64,000 nucleotides of DNA, from positions 74,481,345 to 74,545,344 of the forward strand of contig CM075857.1 in assembly GCA_037975125.1 (NCBI GenBank). The letters are read 5' to 3'. The notes under the pieces were generated by a model. The model searched no databases. It was not told the origin of the DNA and saw only the letters and a list, made by a program, of their open reading frames with translations. Below, one piece after another: positions 1 through 14,400 of the stretch. The number at the start of each line of letters is the position of its first letter. The stretch's first letter is position 1. Origin of the DNA: Latrodectus hesperus. Lineage: Eukaryota > Arthropoda > Arachnida > Araneae > Theridiidae. The translations under genes were made by a program, and so were the position numbers.

Positions 1-1859
1 ATGGAGTATTTACATTTCAAATCTTGTAGTTGTGGCTTCTTTTCTTATGTGTATGTTCATTTTGTCAGAGTTCATAATTATTTTAAAAAAGGAAATAATT
101 GTACTTATAATTTTTTCCAATAATCACAGACATTCTCGAAGTGCTATTTATAGAGATTGAGAATTTTTAAGAAAAAAAATGCTTTTAATAAATATTTTTA
201 TGCAATACATATAATTAGTGTAATGAGTTCTAGTTGGAGTAGAACTTCTATTTATTCAAAATTCGTTTTTTTAATACTTTATGATAATAGTTAATTGTAT
301 GATCTTTATACTTTTTAATTTTCTATGATAGCTACATATTATAAAGAAATGAGTTGAATAGAGGATTAAAAATGAAAAAGTTGAAATTGTTATTTTTCTT
401 TTGTTTTTTAATATTTTTTATAATATGAGTTTTTCCATAAACTCTGTATTTAATTTTTGAACATAAAATATATACGTCCAAAAATTAAATACATAGTTAT
501 TGAAAAGCTCAAGTTATTAAAAAAAGTATTAAATCTAAATGTTATAAATTTATATATTTACCTACCATTGTGGTTATAAAAATTTTTAAATATTTTTACC
601 CCACAACAGGCAACTGATTTTATAATTTTGAAATAAAATTATAAAACCAGTTAATATAATTTAATGGTCTTTGATTAAGAAAAAATATTATAATTATTCT
701 AGAAATGAAAAATAGGTCACAAAAATTCAGTTTTTTTTTATATATTACTAAAACTAATGGACAGGTATAGCATGAAATATCAAACTTTTAAAAATTCAAT
801 GTTTGTATATTTTAAATGAAATTATCATCTTAAACGGTTAAGTATTAAAAAATTAAAATAAATTGTGTACAAATGAATGTGTTTATTCAAAATAGTTAGC
901 TTAGTAACTTTCCTAGTTATTAGACTTCTTTTCACAGTATATAAATAATTTAATAGTGAGTTGATAGTTATCAAAATAAAAATAATTAAGTGCATTAAAT
1001 TAACTGATTTCAAAATTAAGATGATTTTACTGTAGGACTCAAATTATTTAATTTGATATGAACTAAACTTGATCTAACAAATTGAATATCTCGATAGTTG
1101 GCAAGAAAAATGTATTTATTTCTTAGGAGAAATAAAAAAAATACATATAATGTATTGATTTTTTTTAATATATCAAAGAAAATATTTTGCTTTCATTGCA
1201 AAAGTTTTTCAATGATTTTTGAATTTATATATTTAAAAATATATGTTAGCCATTTACTTTTTAGCCTTGGCTTCTTTGCAATTAATTTTGCTTCTATTTT
1301 ATTGTGAGTAGCCATAGAGGTTTATACTCAGATAACTTCTCCATTTTAATACTGTATCATAATCTGCTGTATATCAATGCGTATTGATGGGCATGTATTG
1401 GTCAAAAACAGTGTCATTATTTTTTTCAAATTCTAATGACACAAATTGAATGGGATCAAATTCTGACTCAATTTGAATCAATACTTTCTATCACACGTGA
1501 AAAAAAATTGTTTTGGAATATGGGATTCTTCTCATTCTAATATTTTCCAATTTGTTTCTAATAGATTTCTTGGTACAAATTTATGTGGTATAAAATAATT
1601 TTTTAATCAATATATTGTCTCTTCTGTTAATGTTGTTTAAAAAAATTTAGGGAATTTACTAATCATCGATGTAATTAGCCTATGTGTTATTGAAGATAAA
1701 TATTTAACGTTATAAAAATATTATCTTTCGTTAATTTGTCTGGCATCTCTTTTTTCCTATACAAAATCAACTAATAGTTTTGAAAAATTACAATAATTTT
1801 TTTTATTTAAAATTGAAATATTTTTAACTTGGTTATAAAATATTTTGTTAATTAACCTA

Positions 1860-2035
1860 TTATGTGCATCTTAATAAATCATATGCCTCATTTTTAACAC
1901 TTTAAATAAAGCAGTATAAGGAAATAAAATTTAATGTTTATGTTTAATAAACATTAAATTTTATTTCCTTACACTGCTTCATTTATAAACTGTAAAAAAG
2001 TGAAGCACATAATTTAAATTAAGATATACATTTTG
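1860..2035. repeat. Fold-back (long inverted repeat) element
   Basis: The centre is a near-perfect hairpin. GCAGTATAAGGAAATAAAAT and on to TTTA at 1911-1942 is answered by its reverse complement at 1946-1978, with a loop of only a few bases. Outside this, the arms continue imperfectly: ATGCCTCATTTTTAACACTT on the left resembles the complement of the sequence around 1985-2010. This is typical of a MITE or fold-back transposon. No coding capacity. Confidence 0.7.
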
Positions 2036-2829
2036 GGCATTAATTCAAATCATATGCCAATAGTTTTTGAGTGTTTTACAATAATTTCAAAACATTTTTT
2101 GTTTCTTTAAAATTTATGAAGTATACATCTAAATTTTAAAATTTAATTAATCTTTAAATGAAATTGGAAAAAAAAGAAAAGAAAAAATTTAATATCTTAT
2201 TCTGCTTATTTAGAAACAGTAAACAAGTGAAAATTTTCTATTATATTTACCAGATCAAAAAATGTTAGATTTGCGTCAATTCTTTTATAATAGAAGTTGT
2301 ATGTTGCACTTCTCCTTTATGGAGGTACATCTATTGAAGTAGAATTGCAGAAGTTTTCTTTGTTTCATCTTTTGTAATTCATGAATGCATCTATTATAAG
2401 GGAATGTATTCTTTGGCAATTATCCGTTGTTTATATTAAAAAAGTTTCACTACATAACTCTTAATTATTAGAATGTTTACTAAACTCTGTCAAATGCTTT
2501 CATTCTTTGAAGTAGAAAGTCTCAGGCTCACTCATAATGTTTAACAAGAGGCATGGATGTTACATTTCTCTTTCTGCATGAAAATCTAGCAAAATGAACA
2601 TTTAAAAATTTACATGAATATCAATCATCCTAGAAAGCCACCTGTAGATCATAAAGATCTTTTAAACAGCTTTCAGGTGTTAGGCTACCTATTACATAAG
2701 TTTAAATGATGTAAAAATATATATATAATGCATATTGAAGTTGAAATTCTATTAAAATTGTTTGAGTCAGTTAATTTTTATCTCTGTTTTAATTCTGAAA
2801 CAGAATATGAATATTTATACTATACTGTC

Positions 2830-3080
2830 TGATTATGCTCACCATGGATTAGTGGTAAGACAACACTCCTCAGAGCATAAGGCTCCATCCCAGCCATTGT
2901 TAAGCAATGGTCAATGGTTGTTGCACTTCTGCTTTCTGTATGCAAATCTGTTAGGATGGGTGTTTGTGAGTTTTCTGGGTTTCCACCCATGGAACATGTA
3001 AATGCGGCTCTTTTTATGAAGTCTTCCAAGAAAACAACTTACAGAGTGGATATTAAAATGCCTTACTGTTCGGCCTTTGG
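2830..3080 (+). mobile_element. tRNA-derived SINE, degraded
   Basis: GC content rises sharply against the flanks. A box A-like GGATTAGTGGTAAGAC is followed at tRNA spacing by a worn box B (GGCTCCATCCCAGCC). Further on, CTTTCTGTATGCA and T.AGGATGG stretches recur in the SINE at 10533-10770, so both are one family. Ends are approximate. Small ORFs here are incidental. Confidence 0.55.
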
Positions 3081-6000
3081 TCATTAGGCTGTTCACTAAA
3101 TGGTGCCAAAATTGTTTTATTGATGTGAAATGAGCATATATAAGCACATATTTTGAATTTAACATGTATTAAGATAGCGAATAGCACACTATTGCTTGTT
3201 ATTTATTTATTTTTGTGAAATAGAGTGTATATTTTACCAAGGTAATGTTTTTCTAAAATGTTATATGAAGAAGTTATTCATGATAAAGAAATAATTCTTA
3301 TACATTTTCTCAATCATTTAACTACAAAATTTTGCAATTTTACTCTACATTTTTTGTTCAGTTAATTTTGTCCACTTTTTTGTTTTCAAGTAACTAGATT
3401 TGCTCCAGATAACAAAGATACTACTATAGTTCTTAACCACCTAAAGTAATCAATTATTAACTGGTCACGTGTGTGCTTATTTGTTTTTGCATTAATTAAT
3501 TTTCCAATCATTTGTCTATAAACATATCTGGAAGTGAAAATTGAATGGTTTCCTAATAAATAAAATGAAAAATTATTTACATATATACTTTTTATATTTC
3601 TATGCTTATGCATTGTTGACATTTATTTTTCAAACCTTTTATTTCATTTTTGAGATTCTATTAAAAACTATTATTTTCCTATATGCATAACACTTTATTA
3701 CATTTGAATCGTTAAATTTGGTTTTAAAGACCGATTTTTAATGTGTTACATTTAATAACTTTGAACTACAACTTTTCATTTTTGCCTTTTCAAAGTCATT
3801 AAATACAGCAGTATTACATTTAACTATGGTCAGGTGATGTTGTTGACATCTGAGATAGTGTTTTTATTTCAGATTCATATATAACATTTGTGAAATAATA
3901 TTATATCCTACAAATCTACTCCTTCAATGTAATTCTCTTTGTTTGAGATGCTGTAGCCATTAATTTCCAGAAACAACATTTTTCCTCCTTGCGTTTATTA
4001 CTCTGTAAAAGAATGATTTTTTCTAGTTAGTTTACTTAACTGAACATACTTTAAAATAAAATTTAAACAAATCAAAAATCAATTTGTTTTAAAATCAAAT
4101 AATAAGTTGAAAAATAAAGTGCATGGCTGTTAACTACACATTAAATTTGGTATGAAGTCTTATATTCTAAAAAAATAGCATGGACGAAAACAAATCTTCA
4201 TCACATATGAACTGAATGCTAAACAATGAACATTTCATAAAAACATCAGTAAAGTAATCCCAATATAGAAATGCTTAAAATGTTGATAAAGATCTAAAAG
4301 AATGATTACAAAATTGTCAATCAAGTGCTCAAGTTGCATGGAAATATTAATATTCTTGGCTACCCTAATGGTTATTCATAAAATTATTAACCTTATCGTA
4401 TCTTAAGTCGAGTATAAAATTCTCATATATTTTCTCATATATTTCCCATTCTTATATATAAGATTAAAAAGTATTATATGTTATCGTTTCTTTGAATCAC
4501 ATTTTATCTCCTGCACTATCTGTTAGTTTATATGAATTTCTAGCATGGAAACACTTTTTGACAGATATAATTAACTAATTATTAATTTGTTTGTCACAAA
4601 ATTATTTACATGACCAGTTGGTTAAAAAGCATTTGTTATTTTTGTGCTAAGAAATTTTATTTTTTCAAATGTAACTGAAAATTATTCGTACGTTATAAAA
4701 ATTTCACTTTTATGAATTGGGAAATAATGAATTGTGTATTTTCAATGTACTAATATATGACAACATAATATCCATTCATTCTCTTGCATAATTTTCTTTT
4801 ACTAATTTTCATAATGAAAGTGTTTTGTTTCATATACAAATTTTATACATAAGCTTAATTACAATGTTCACATAGTTATAAACTAACAAATTGTTGATAT
4901 ATTGTATTTGATTATTTTTTATATTTCCAAACAAATACACCCATTCAGAAAATTCCTTTAATATTTCTAATATATTAATCTGGTAAAATTTCGTTCACAT
5001 CTTTTGAAATGTTTTTTTATATCTCTGCATGAAGTCCTCTAATCTTGTGGAATCTTTTCTTTTAAATTCGATTCCATGTTGCTCTAATTATAGTGTTATT
5101 TAATGAAACTAATATAAAGCATATGCAGAATTAAAAATGAGAATTTTTCTATTTATAATTTTTCTATTTGTAATTTTTCTATTGAAGTAAAGTTTTGTAT
5201 TATTATTAAAAAAATTAAGTTAGCAATTGTTCTTAAAATATTAATTTATAAATTAATATTCTGTTTTAGCATATTAATTAATTCATTTTTTATTTTATTG
5301 GATAGAACAACTTTGTTATAGCATTTAATAATCATAGTAATAAAATCTCAGTAATAAATATTATATCATTTAAAGTGAAATAGTGATTAATAGAATTTTA
5401 TTCTCACATTATTTAATTATTTAACAAATTAAATATGTGCATGATGATATTAATCATAAATTTAAAGTTTTCTGAGAAAAAAATGAGAAAAATTACGTAA
5501 TTTTTATGTTTATGCAGTCGATATTTATTTTGAACGAATTATAATTTTACTATCTATGTAAGTTATTTTATAACACTTCTAATCTCACGTGTAAATTGTC
5601 ATCGAACAATCTACTTTTCCTTTCATTCTGTTTCTCATGAAGAGTATTTTATATTAGTAGACAAACAAATATAATTAGTTATACAACAATTACAAAAATA
5701 TTAGTTAAGATGACCTTGAATGGGAATTTTTCAACTAATGTTATTAGATGATTAATATTGCAGTCAAAATATTTTGAAATTGATTTGTATTTGAAACTTA
5801 ATATCAAAATGATATATTTCAAGCTGATCAGATCTTACAACTATTCAAGAAAATTTTCCGCCCAATTCTTTTTTCCGGAAAAGGGAAGAAGACATCTTCA
5901 GTAATTTGATTACAGATCTTTCTTCTGACAAAGATAAGAATATCTATTATTATAGTCAGCAACTTTTAATGTGAATGATTCTATATAGGACGGCTCTCTA

Positions 6001-8334
6001 TTTGCATCTCTTGTAACATAAGTGAGAGAAGCTTATTTGCATATTAATTTTTGTATTTTTATAATCGAGTCTAGATTTATATTTTTAAAAAGATAAAGAT
6101 TATCCACTGATTAAAGGAAGCGAAAAGTATTCCCATTCTAAAATTTTTAATCAACTCTGGTAGTTTCTTACATCTACACACATGTCCTTGAAATAACTTT
6201 TCTCTTAAAGCAGAAAAAGATAATTAAAAAAAAGTCATTCATTTAATACAAAATCTCATTACATGGTCACATTGATTTACACATACTGTCTTGAAAGAAT
6301 ACATAAATATTTTTTGAGTGAACTGTTATTCTTGATTATATTTGAAGGCAATATCTTAAATATATGTGCCAAAGCATATTTTAATGTTATATTTCTCCAT
6401 ATAGATGGATAATACTTTCATTCATTAACTTTGCTTTGTACAGAGATTTTTTAAAGATAAGGTTGCTGTTAATGAAATGGTCAATTCAATCTCTGATCCT
6501 CAATACTGAGAAATTTTACCAATATTTGGAAATTGAAAATCTTAGAATAAGTATATTATATTAAATCTAACAACTTTATGTCATTTTGGTATCCAACAAT
6601 TCAACTATAACGGAAAATTGGCAGCTAAAATCAATATACATTAACAAGGGTTAAAAGATTTTATTGTAAATGGATTTAACTTTTCCACGAAAATAGTTTT
6701 ACCTTACGATTAACCTTTAGCAAATAGTAATTCTATTCTGTAATAAATCAGGTTTAATATTAAAATAATGAAAAATTTAATTAATCTAAATTAAAATAAA
6801 ATTTAATAAAGTATAATTAATCAATAATTATGCTTAACACACAATTTTTCAAAATTATATGTTTATTTATTCACGAAACAAAATCTGTTTTAAACTTTTG
6901 TTTTGGCTACTGTGATTTGTTTTCAAAATTTATATAGTATATAGCATATAATAAGGTAACAAATTTAGTTTTATCTGTAGCTCTTGATAATGTATTGCTG
7001 TTCCATAATGAATTTTTATTTTCCATTCTTGTTAAATTAGATTAGTGTGCTTTTAAATTTCAAAAGGTGTTCAACCTACTCCTTGACAAATTCATTTTAG
7101 ATATAAGAATATAATAGAAAGGAATAAAATATGCATCGGACATTTATTTTTAAAATGACTCAAAGATTCGTTGACTCAGTTTCATGATGTAATTTTAACA
7201 AATAAAAATCTGATTACGTAATTCATGAGTTTTTTTAACGATTTTTTTTATATATATTTGTGGTTTATGAGTGTTCTGAACTACTTTATAGGATTCATTC
7301 ATCACAATATATTAAACTGCGATATTCTGAAAACGATAAATTATTAAATATATAAAGTAGATTGCATTATAATTTCTGTGCGTGAATTTTGTTAAAGGAA
7401 ATTATGAGTCTGTCTAAACAATTTTTTTTTCCATTTGAAATTTTTAATGAAAATTTATTTTAAAAACTATTATTTATTTATAAATGACAAATCTATTTCT
7501 GTTTTTCAAAATTTTAAATTTAAGTAAGTAATAATATTGTAGTGATTTATGACGTGGAAATAACAAACATAATGTTATCACTTTTATGCCTTTATATTAT
7601 ATTCTTTCATTACTTACTGTATTTAATTACGTTAATTGATTAAGTAATAACATTAGTTAATTACGTTATTTAATTTTATAGTTGTTAATTGAGTAATACT
7701 TTTTCTCTTCTATTTTATATTGATATCAAATTGATATTCAATATTGAAAGTTATTACTTATAATAACAAAACTAATCTGAACTATGTTTGACATAATTCA
7801 CTTTGATATGAAAATCAAGCAATTCAAATGCAGTATTGTTCTTTATAATAATAGTATTTAAGTAATGTTGTTGGTTTTGAAATGGTTTTAAAATAATCAT
7901 AAAAATTTCTGTGATTCAAGAATATTTTTAAGAAATGCAAAACTAAATATTCTGTTTATATTTTACTTTACTTTAAGGTGACACCGAAATTCCTCAATAT
8001 TTCAAGCAGTTATTGTGTTTGATTTTGTGTTTGTTCAATTTATAAGACTAAAAACATCACAGATTGAAGTATCGAATAACCTAAGGAAGAAAACATAAAA
8101 ATCTGATTATTTAATGTATCTTGGGCATGAAGCTTTTATGTTTAGAGATTTTAGTATTTTTACTTGTAAAAATTGTTTACTTAGTTGTTATATGTGTACT
8201 CTGACAGCTGTTCTTACTTAGGTAGAAAATGGATTTCTTTTGGCAATCTTACAATATCAAGTTTTCAGTTATACTCTTAGATAATGATACAAAATTGTTA
8301 AATTGTTTCATTCTGGCAGATTTGGAATAAAATT

Positions 8335-8419
8335 ATGGAGATTTTGAGAATTGTTTTTAGCTCCATCATCTTATTAGCGGCATCTGTATATGCTGAGTTT
8401 TATAAATTCGAAGATTGTA
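8335..8419 (+). CDS. GM2A-like: Gene A exon 1: signal peptide and first cysteine
   Basis: Encodes residues 1-28 plus one base of codon 29. The donor is A|GTAAGT. The start is chosen because it is the first ATG of the frame, gives a full signal peptide, and yields an 85-bp coding exon exactly as in the two paralogues. A pyrimidine-rich stretch ending in CAG at 8319, 15 bp before the ATG, may be the acceptor of a 5'UTR intron. Reading on into the intron gives a spurious 66-aa ORF. Confidence 0.88.
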
Positions 8420-11400
8420 GTAAGTGTTTTGTTTTAATTACATTACAGTATTTTTTTCATTTATCTAAAACATTTATTTTAATACTTTCATTACATGTTA
8501 GTAATGTTTCAACTTACCTGATCGAGTTACTATAAAAGTGTAATAAAGAGGAACAGATAAATTTATTTTATGTTTTCAAAATTATTCTAGGGAGTTCTTT
8601 TATTTCGCCCATAAATCAAAGTTTTTTAGTTTTTCTGTTTGAAATGTTTTAAGTATTTTGGAATAGTAATAGTGAATTATATACTTCAATGCCATGATAA
8701 ATGTTCAAATATGAATTCGATCAAAAATTTATTTGCGAAGAATATAGACATAACTAATAAAGTGCTATTGACTGTATAATGATTTAAAATTAACATCATT
8801 ACAACAATGTCACCATCTTATAAGCTCTACATTGAAAATATGTCATCATTTTCTCATAAATGTTCATCGAAAAAAAATGCTTACAGAACATATTATTTAT
8901 TGCTTTGATTGTGAAAACATTTACAGTGTTGGATTTAAAAAAATTTATTGGTTATATATATAGAAAACAAACATTAATTTTTTTATATAACTAAAAATAT
9001 TTTTATGGTATTACATATTTTTGGTGGAAAAAAAACAAAAAAAACGGACTTTTTTTTTTTATGAAATTAAAGCTTTTTAAAACTGAATATGTCTAAATTT
9101 CTAAGTATCTTTTTAGTAGTAAAATTTTGTAATTCATAATCATTTCGTCATGAATTACAATTTTAATCGGTAAAATAATTTTGTCATTAAGTAAAAAGAA
9201 AGTCAGATTTTAGAAAAAATTAATTATATATTTAAAATGCTTTCTATATTTTAGATTTTACTAGCATAATCTTTCTTATGTTATAAATATTATAATTTTA
9301 TATCTTATATTGAAATTCGTCTATGTATAATTTTTATACAAGATTACCTAAGATTTCGCATTAACGTAAAAACCAAATATTACGAAAAACATTAATATGG
9401 AAACAAGTATACGCAGAGCTGATAAAGCAATTTCAAGGAAAGCTATTAGCATTAACTGATAAAAATTTTGAAAAACACTTTTAAAAAATTATCAGAAATT
9501 ACAAGTTATTTCAAAATTATAAGATTGTTACAAGATTCTAAAACTACCAGAAATGCTAATTTTTTAAGTACGCAAAATGCAAATTTTATGTAGCATTTAA
9601 AAAAGAACGCAAGTTGTAATTTATAAATTAAAATTTTTGAGTTGACAAAATTGTTTTGTTATAAATTGAAGGAAAAATTATATTACGAAACAAATTATTT
9701 TTAAAAGCATTGTGTTAAATAGGTATACATATTGTATTTCTTTTTAAATTATTTGTCATTTTTGTAATCAACATTGAATTAAATACAGAATTGTCATCTC
9801 ATATTTTACCAAAAATAAATTAAATAATAAAATTAAAAGCTCATAATTTTTTGAAATATTCTAAAATAGCTTTGAAAAAAAGAATCCTTAAAATTAAGCA
9901 TTCAATAAAATTCTTTTCATTAAAATATCAATATCATATAATCAGTGTTAAAATTTTTCCCTAAAATTTATGCTTATGATCTTTTACGAAAAAAATAGTT
10001 TTTAAAAAGAATGTAAAAAGATGTTAAGGAAGAAAATAATTATCAAACGGCAACAGATGGGTAATGCAAAACATACATAAATCAATACAGGCTCGATTTA
10101 GAGTGTTTGTTACATTAAAATAATTACATTAAAATACAATAAATTATTACTTAAATTTTAACTTAAATTATACTTTTTAAAATGAGACCGAAATCAAGGC
10201 TATGTAAAATTTCATCTATGAAGAATTAAATAGGTGAAGAAATTAATGACTTACTTTTCAACATTAAAAAAATATTTTCAGACAAAAAATATCAGTTTTG
10301 AATATGTAATAATAACTAGGTTTAAACAATTAAGAATCTTAAAATCATTCATATGCAAATGTATCTAAATTATGGTATAGGAATCTTTCACCTTTAGTGA
10401 TAAAAGCAGCCTGCAACAAATTCTTCGAAAAAGAAATGTGTAAAATTATATATAGTGCATGAAAAAATCTCATAGCATTATTTTTAAATGATTCAATTTG
10501 ACATCACGTGATAGACTGTCTAATGGCCTAAAGTTGTTGTAAGGTTCTTTAATGCTCACCACGTAAATTGCTTTTAGGGAGAACTTTTTATAGGTAATGA
10601 CTCTTACGCATTGTCGGAAAGGAGAAAACTCGGAAGTCTGCCAGGCTTCCATTCTGATAGACGTGCATACAGAAAGGTAAAGCTACATCCAGATGTTGTT
10701 TGAAAGTGGCTGGAATAGAACCCCGAACCTTTCGCTCTGAAAAGTGCTGTCTTATTCTAGGCCACAACGAGTTTGAAGATTCTGTTGAAAGTTTCGAGTA
10801 AGGAAACACTCCGTGCTTTACGTTTAATTCAACTAACCATTGGAAGTCTAGGCTGCTTGCTGTCGAATTCCTCTCGATAAATATAAGCAAACAACAAATA
10901 CTATGAATGTTATTCCATATAAGGATGAGAAATTGTCAATAAATACCGCAAAAAATGCATGAATTATGGTTTGAAAACTTAAATTATAATGGTAATGAGT
11001 CACATAAATGTTAAAATTCAGAAAAATGTGGAAAAAAATTTTTTTTCCTTCTCTTCATTTTGCAAAAAGAAAGATTTTTATTTTTTAAAATATTGCAACA
11101 AGAGAGTACTTAAATAGTATGAACTTGTTTTATTTTTATATATATAATTAGATAAATTCTTAAAAATTGTTTTAAATTCCGTTTAATTACTGGTTGCACA
11201 CTTAGTGAGATGTATGCATTAAAAATGTTTAAGAAATGATTTATTTGATTTCCTTAAATCCATCACAATTATTTTAGTTTTTCTTGTGTTAAAATCATAT
11301 TTCTTATTTTATTTTGGATTATCTATTTTTTTTAATAAATTGTTATGCTGATTTTCATTTTTTAAAAATTTTTAATAAATATTTTTCAATTTAATTTTTT

Positions 11401-14400
11401 AAAAAATCTACTAAATTCTAAATAAATTGAATTAAAATTGTTTAGTTAGAGAATTCTTGATTTTAAGCAGTCTAATGGTTAAATCACAATAAAAAAAGGA
11501 CTAATTTCTTGATGATAAAACAAGTTTTTTCTTATTTTCTTACGTTTAGCCCAAGCAGAATCACCAGTTCTTAATATCTCCGTTCTTCAAGTATCACCAG
11601 ATCCTATCAAATTAAAAAAGAATATGAGCATCAAAGCTCACATCAATGTATTAACTGAAATTCCTGAAGGCGCTATTGTCAAGACTAAATTTTATAGATT
11701 GAAAAAGTTTTGGGGTAAAGATATGGAAATACCGATTCCATGTTTCTTTGGAAAAATTGGATCATGGTGAGTGAGTTTAAACTTTTTTTTAACTACCATT
11801 CTTTTTAATTATAATTCTTTTTAATTTTAACCCTTTTTCTATTTGTTTGCCTTTTATATTTTAAAGTATTTTTGCTTATTACATTTGAATTCTCACTCAG
11901 GTTTACCAATTTGGTAATTTGTGGACTGTGGAAAATGTGTTATGGTAGAACTCCAATTATCCGAATCAATTGGTGTCGGTTCCCATTCGGATAATCAAAT
12001 ATTCAGATAATGGGATTTTTGGAGAAAAAGGCTTCATTTAAATTAATTATTGCACGTGGAAAATGCGAAAAGACTGCATATTTTTTAAAGAAAAAGTGCT
12101 TTTAATCTATTAAATGAAAAGGCAACACTTATACATGTTAAAGTAGTTACACGTGCTGTACATTATAAATGTACAGATCAGAAAATCAATGTCATTGGTT
12201 GCTGAACATTTCGGTCAGAGTAAGCTGTTTTACTGCCTTCCTCCGTTTTTTGTGTGTGCCAAGTGTCAAGTATCCATTTGACAGAGAAAAATTTGCATGT
12301 GATCATACTTGGATGATGTTGTATCCACTTCAAAGCAGTTTCAAAGACGGCAAAATACTTCTCTACTGAAGGTTCCGTGTCTGCTTCAACTTTGACATAT
12401 TCTGCTTCGACACTTCCAACAAATTGACCATAATTTGCAATTTTATATGAATCCTGGGTCTCACTCTCATAATCTATTCTCCTATATCTTCAGCGTCTAA
12501 TTTCTGAACATCCAGCAATTTTTAAAAGAAGGTTTATGAATTCCTTAAGGGACATGTCCTTCTCATCTTCTCCCTTCACTTATTTTTCCTTTTCTTGAGC
12601 TTTTTTCATTTTCTCATTTTTTTCACTTTCTCAATCTAATTTATTTTTCTGAAATTCTGAAAACAATTCAGATAATGTGAGTTCTATTGTATTTTAAAGT
12701 GCATTGGTTATCCTACAAAAAAACTTAAAATATAATAGAAACTCCAAAATTATAAGATTCAGTAATTTGTGATACAAATGTAAGCATTTTACATTCTTTC
12801 TTATTTGTGTACTTTCTACTTTACGACAGCTCATGTTATTAATATTCTTATTGGTGGAATGTTTGGAGTAGTTCATTATAAATATTGAATATTCTGATCG
12901 TCAGAAGTTTAATAAATTTTAATTGGGGAAATCATTGTGCATTGTATAAAAACCAACATGATCTTCCATTGAAAATGGTCACATGTATAGATTTGGGAAT
13001 AAAGTATAGACTAGGATTTTCATTTTTCCTTTAGTTTCTTTTTTATATTGAAAAAAATCGAAATTATTGTATTATATGTTCAAGAGATTCTTTTTCTTAC
13101 CTGATCATTTTTGTAAATGAATTTTATTCTTAAAAAATTAAAATTTATATAAGTATTAAAAAATAGAGGCTAAATTAATTTAAACCAATTTTGATTGTAG
13201 TAGTATTAATTTAAATGAAACCAGGCAATACTAATCGCGATCATTTATGCATACAAAAAACCCTTTTATTAAAGGGATCGGGAGGTTTTCAGTTTTAAAA
13301 ATATACTCTATCATTAAATATTTTTTGACCTTGGTCTTGAACTTCTAGCAATTTTTTTTTAAATAACAGAATGAATTCCTATAGAATCGCCCCTCTTTGA
13401 AATAAACTGTTGTATCATGTGAGTATTTATGCATTTAAAAATAATTTATTTTAAAAGTGATATTGTATTTTAGTATAGACGCACCTATTTTTTTGTTAGA
13501 AAGCTCACACATTTGCTGTTATAAAAATATATTTCTTGCTAAACTTTGTAAAACAAAATGCATCAATATAGTAAACATATTTGATAAATTTAGATTTCAA
13601 ACTAATTAAAAATCACTTATTGATAAAAAATTGGGAATATTATTAATTTATTTTAAAAATTTTAGAGCCTGTGTACAGATACGTAAAATTAAACAGAACT
13701 TATAGGTAGAACTTTATTTTACAAAAAAATTTGTAGTGAAATAGTTTAACATAAGGGATAAAATATTGAGTACTAAATGAAGTATATTTTCTTATAATCA
13801 TCATCCCATTGTTTTAAACTGTCAACTGATCATTTCAAGTGTTGTCAGTGAATTTAAGTACTTTAAAATTAAAATAACCTGTGTGTATGATTTAATAGCG
13901 GAAAAACGAATCGTAGAATTTTCTTGAATGAATAACTTTACTCTCAAACTGTCAATCAAGAAAAAGGCAATAGACATCTAATTAAAATTTTATAAGAAGC
14001 TTCCACATTGCAAATATTAAAAAAAAATGATAATTTTATCAAGATTTATGACTTTTGCAAATTGTATCTTTATAAAAGATTAATCTGCTATTTATTCTGA
14101 AGAGAACACTGATACGTGGTAAAAATAAAGCTTATTCACATCGGCGTCTCATGTTTAGATGGAAGCTTCTGATTTGTTGTGTGTGTGTACAACAAACAAT
14201 AATATGCATTTACAGTAAAACATAAACTAACTTAGGTCACTTGAGGATTGTAAGAGAGTTATGAGATCTGAAAAAATAATGGATGAGAATAGTTGTGTGT
14301 CAGTTCATAAAGCAAAGGCTTTCGAAAGTATTCTTAATGCATACCAAACATTTTATCTTTTGTCTTAAATTGCTCTAATGGAATAAAAGAAGTTTCATTA

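Larger units (their letters stand above)
1..8334. other. AT-rich intergenic DNA upstream of gene A
   Basis: No coding exon with a recognisable domain was found on either strand. It contains the fold-back element near 1860-2035 and a SINE near 2830-3080. A triple 16-bp repeat of the type TTTTTCTATTTATAA sits near 5145-5185. The rest is simple AT-rich sequence. The promoter and any 5'UTR exon of gene A must lie here but cannot be placed. Confidence 0.6.

Noticed and set aside
12169..12369. 66-aa + strand ORF
   Set aside because: Antisense to the Tigger-like fragment; no domain of its own.
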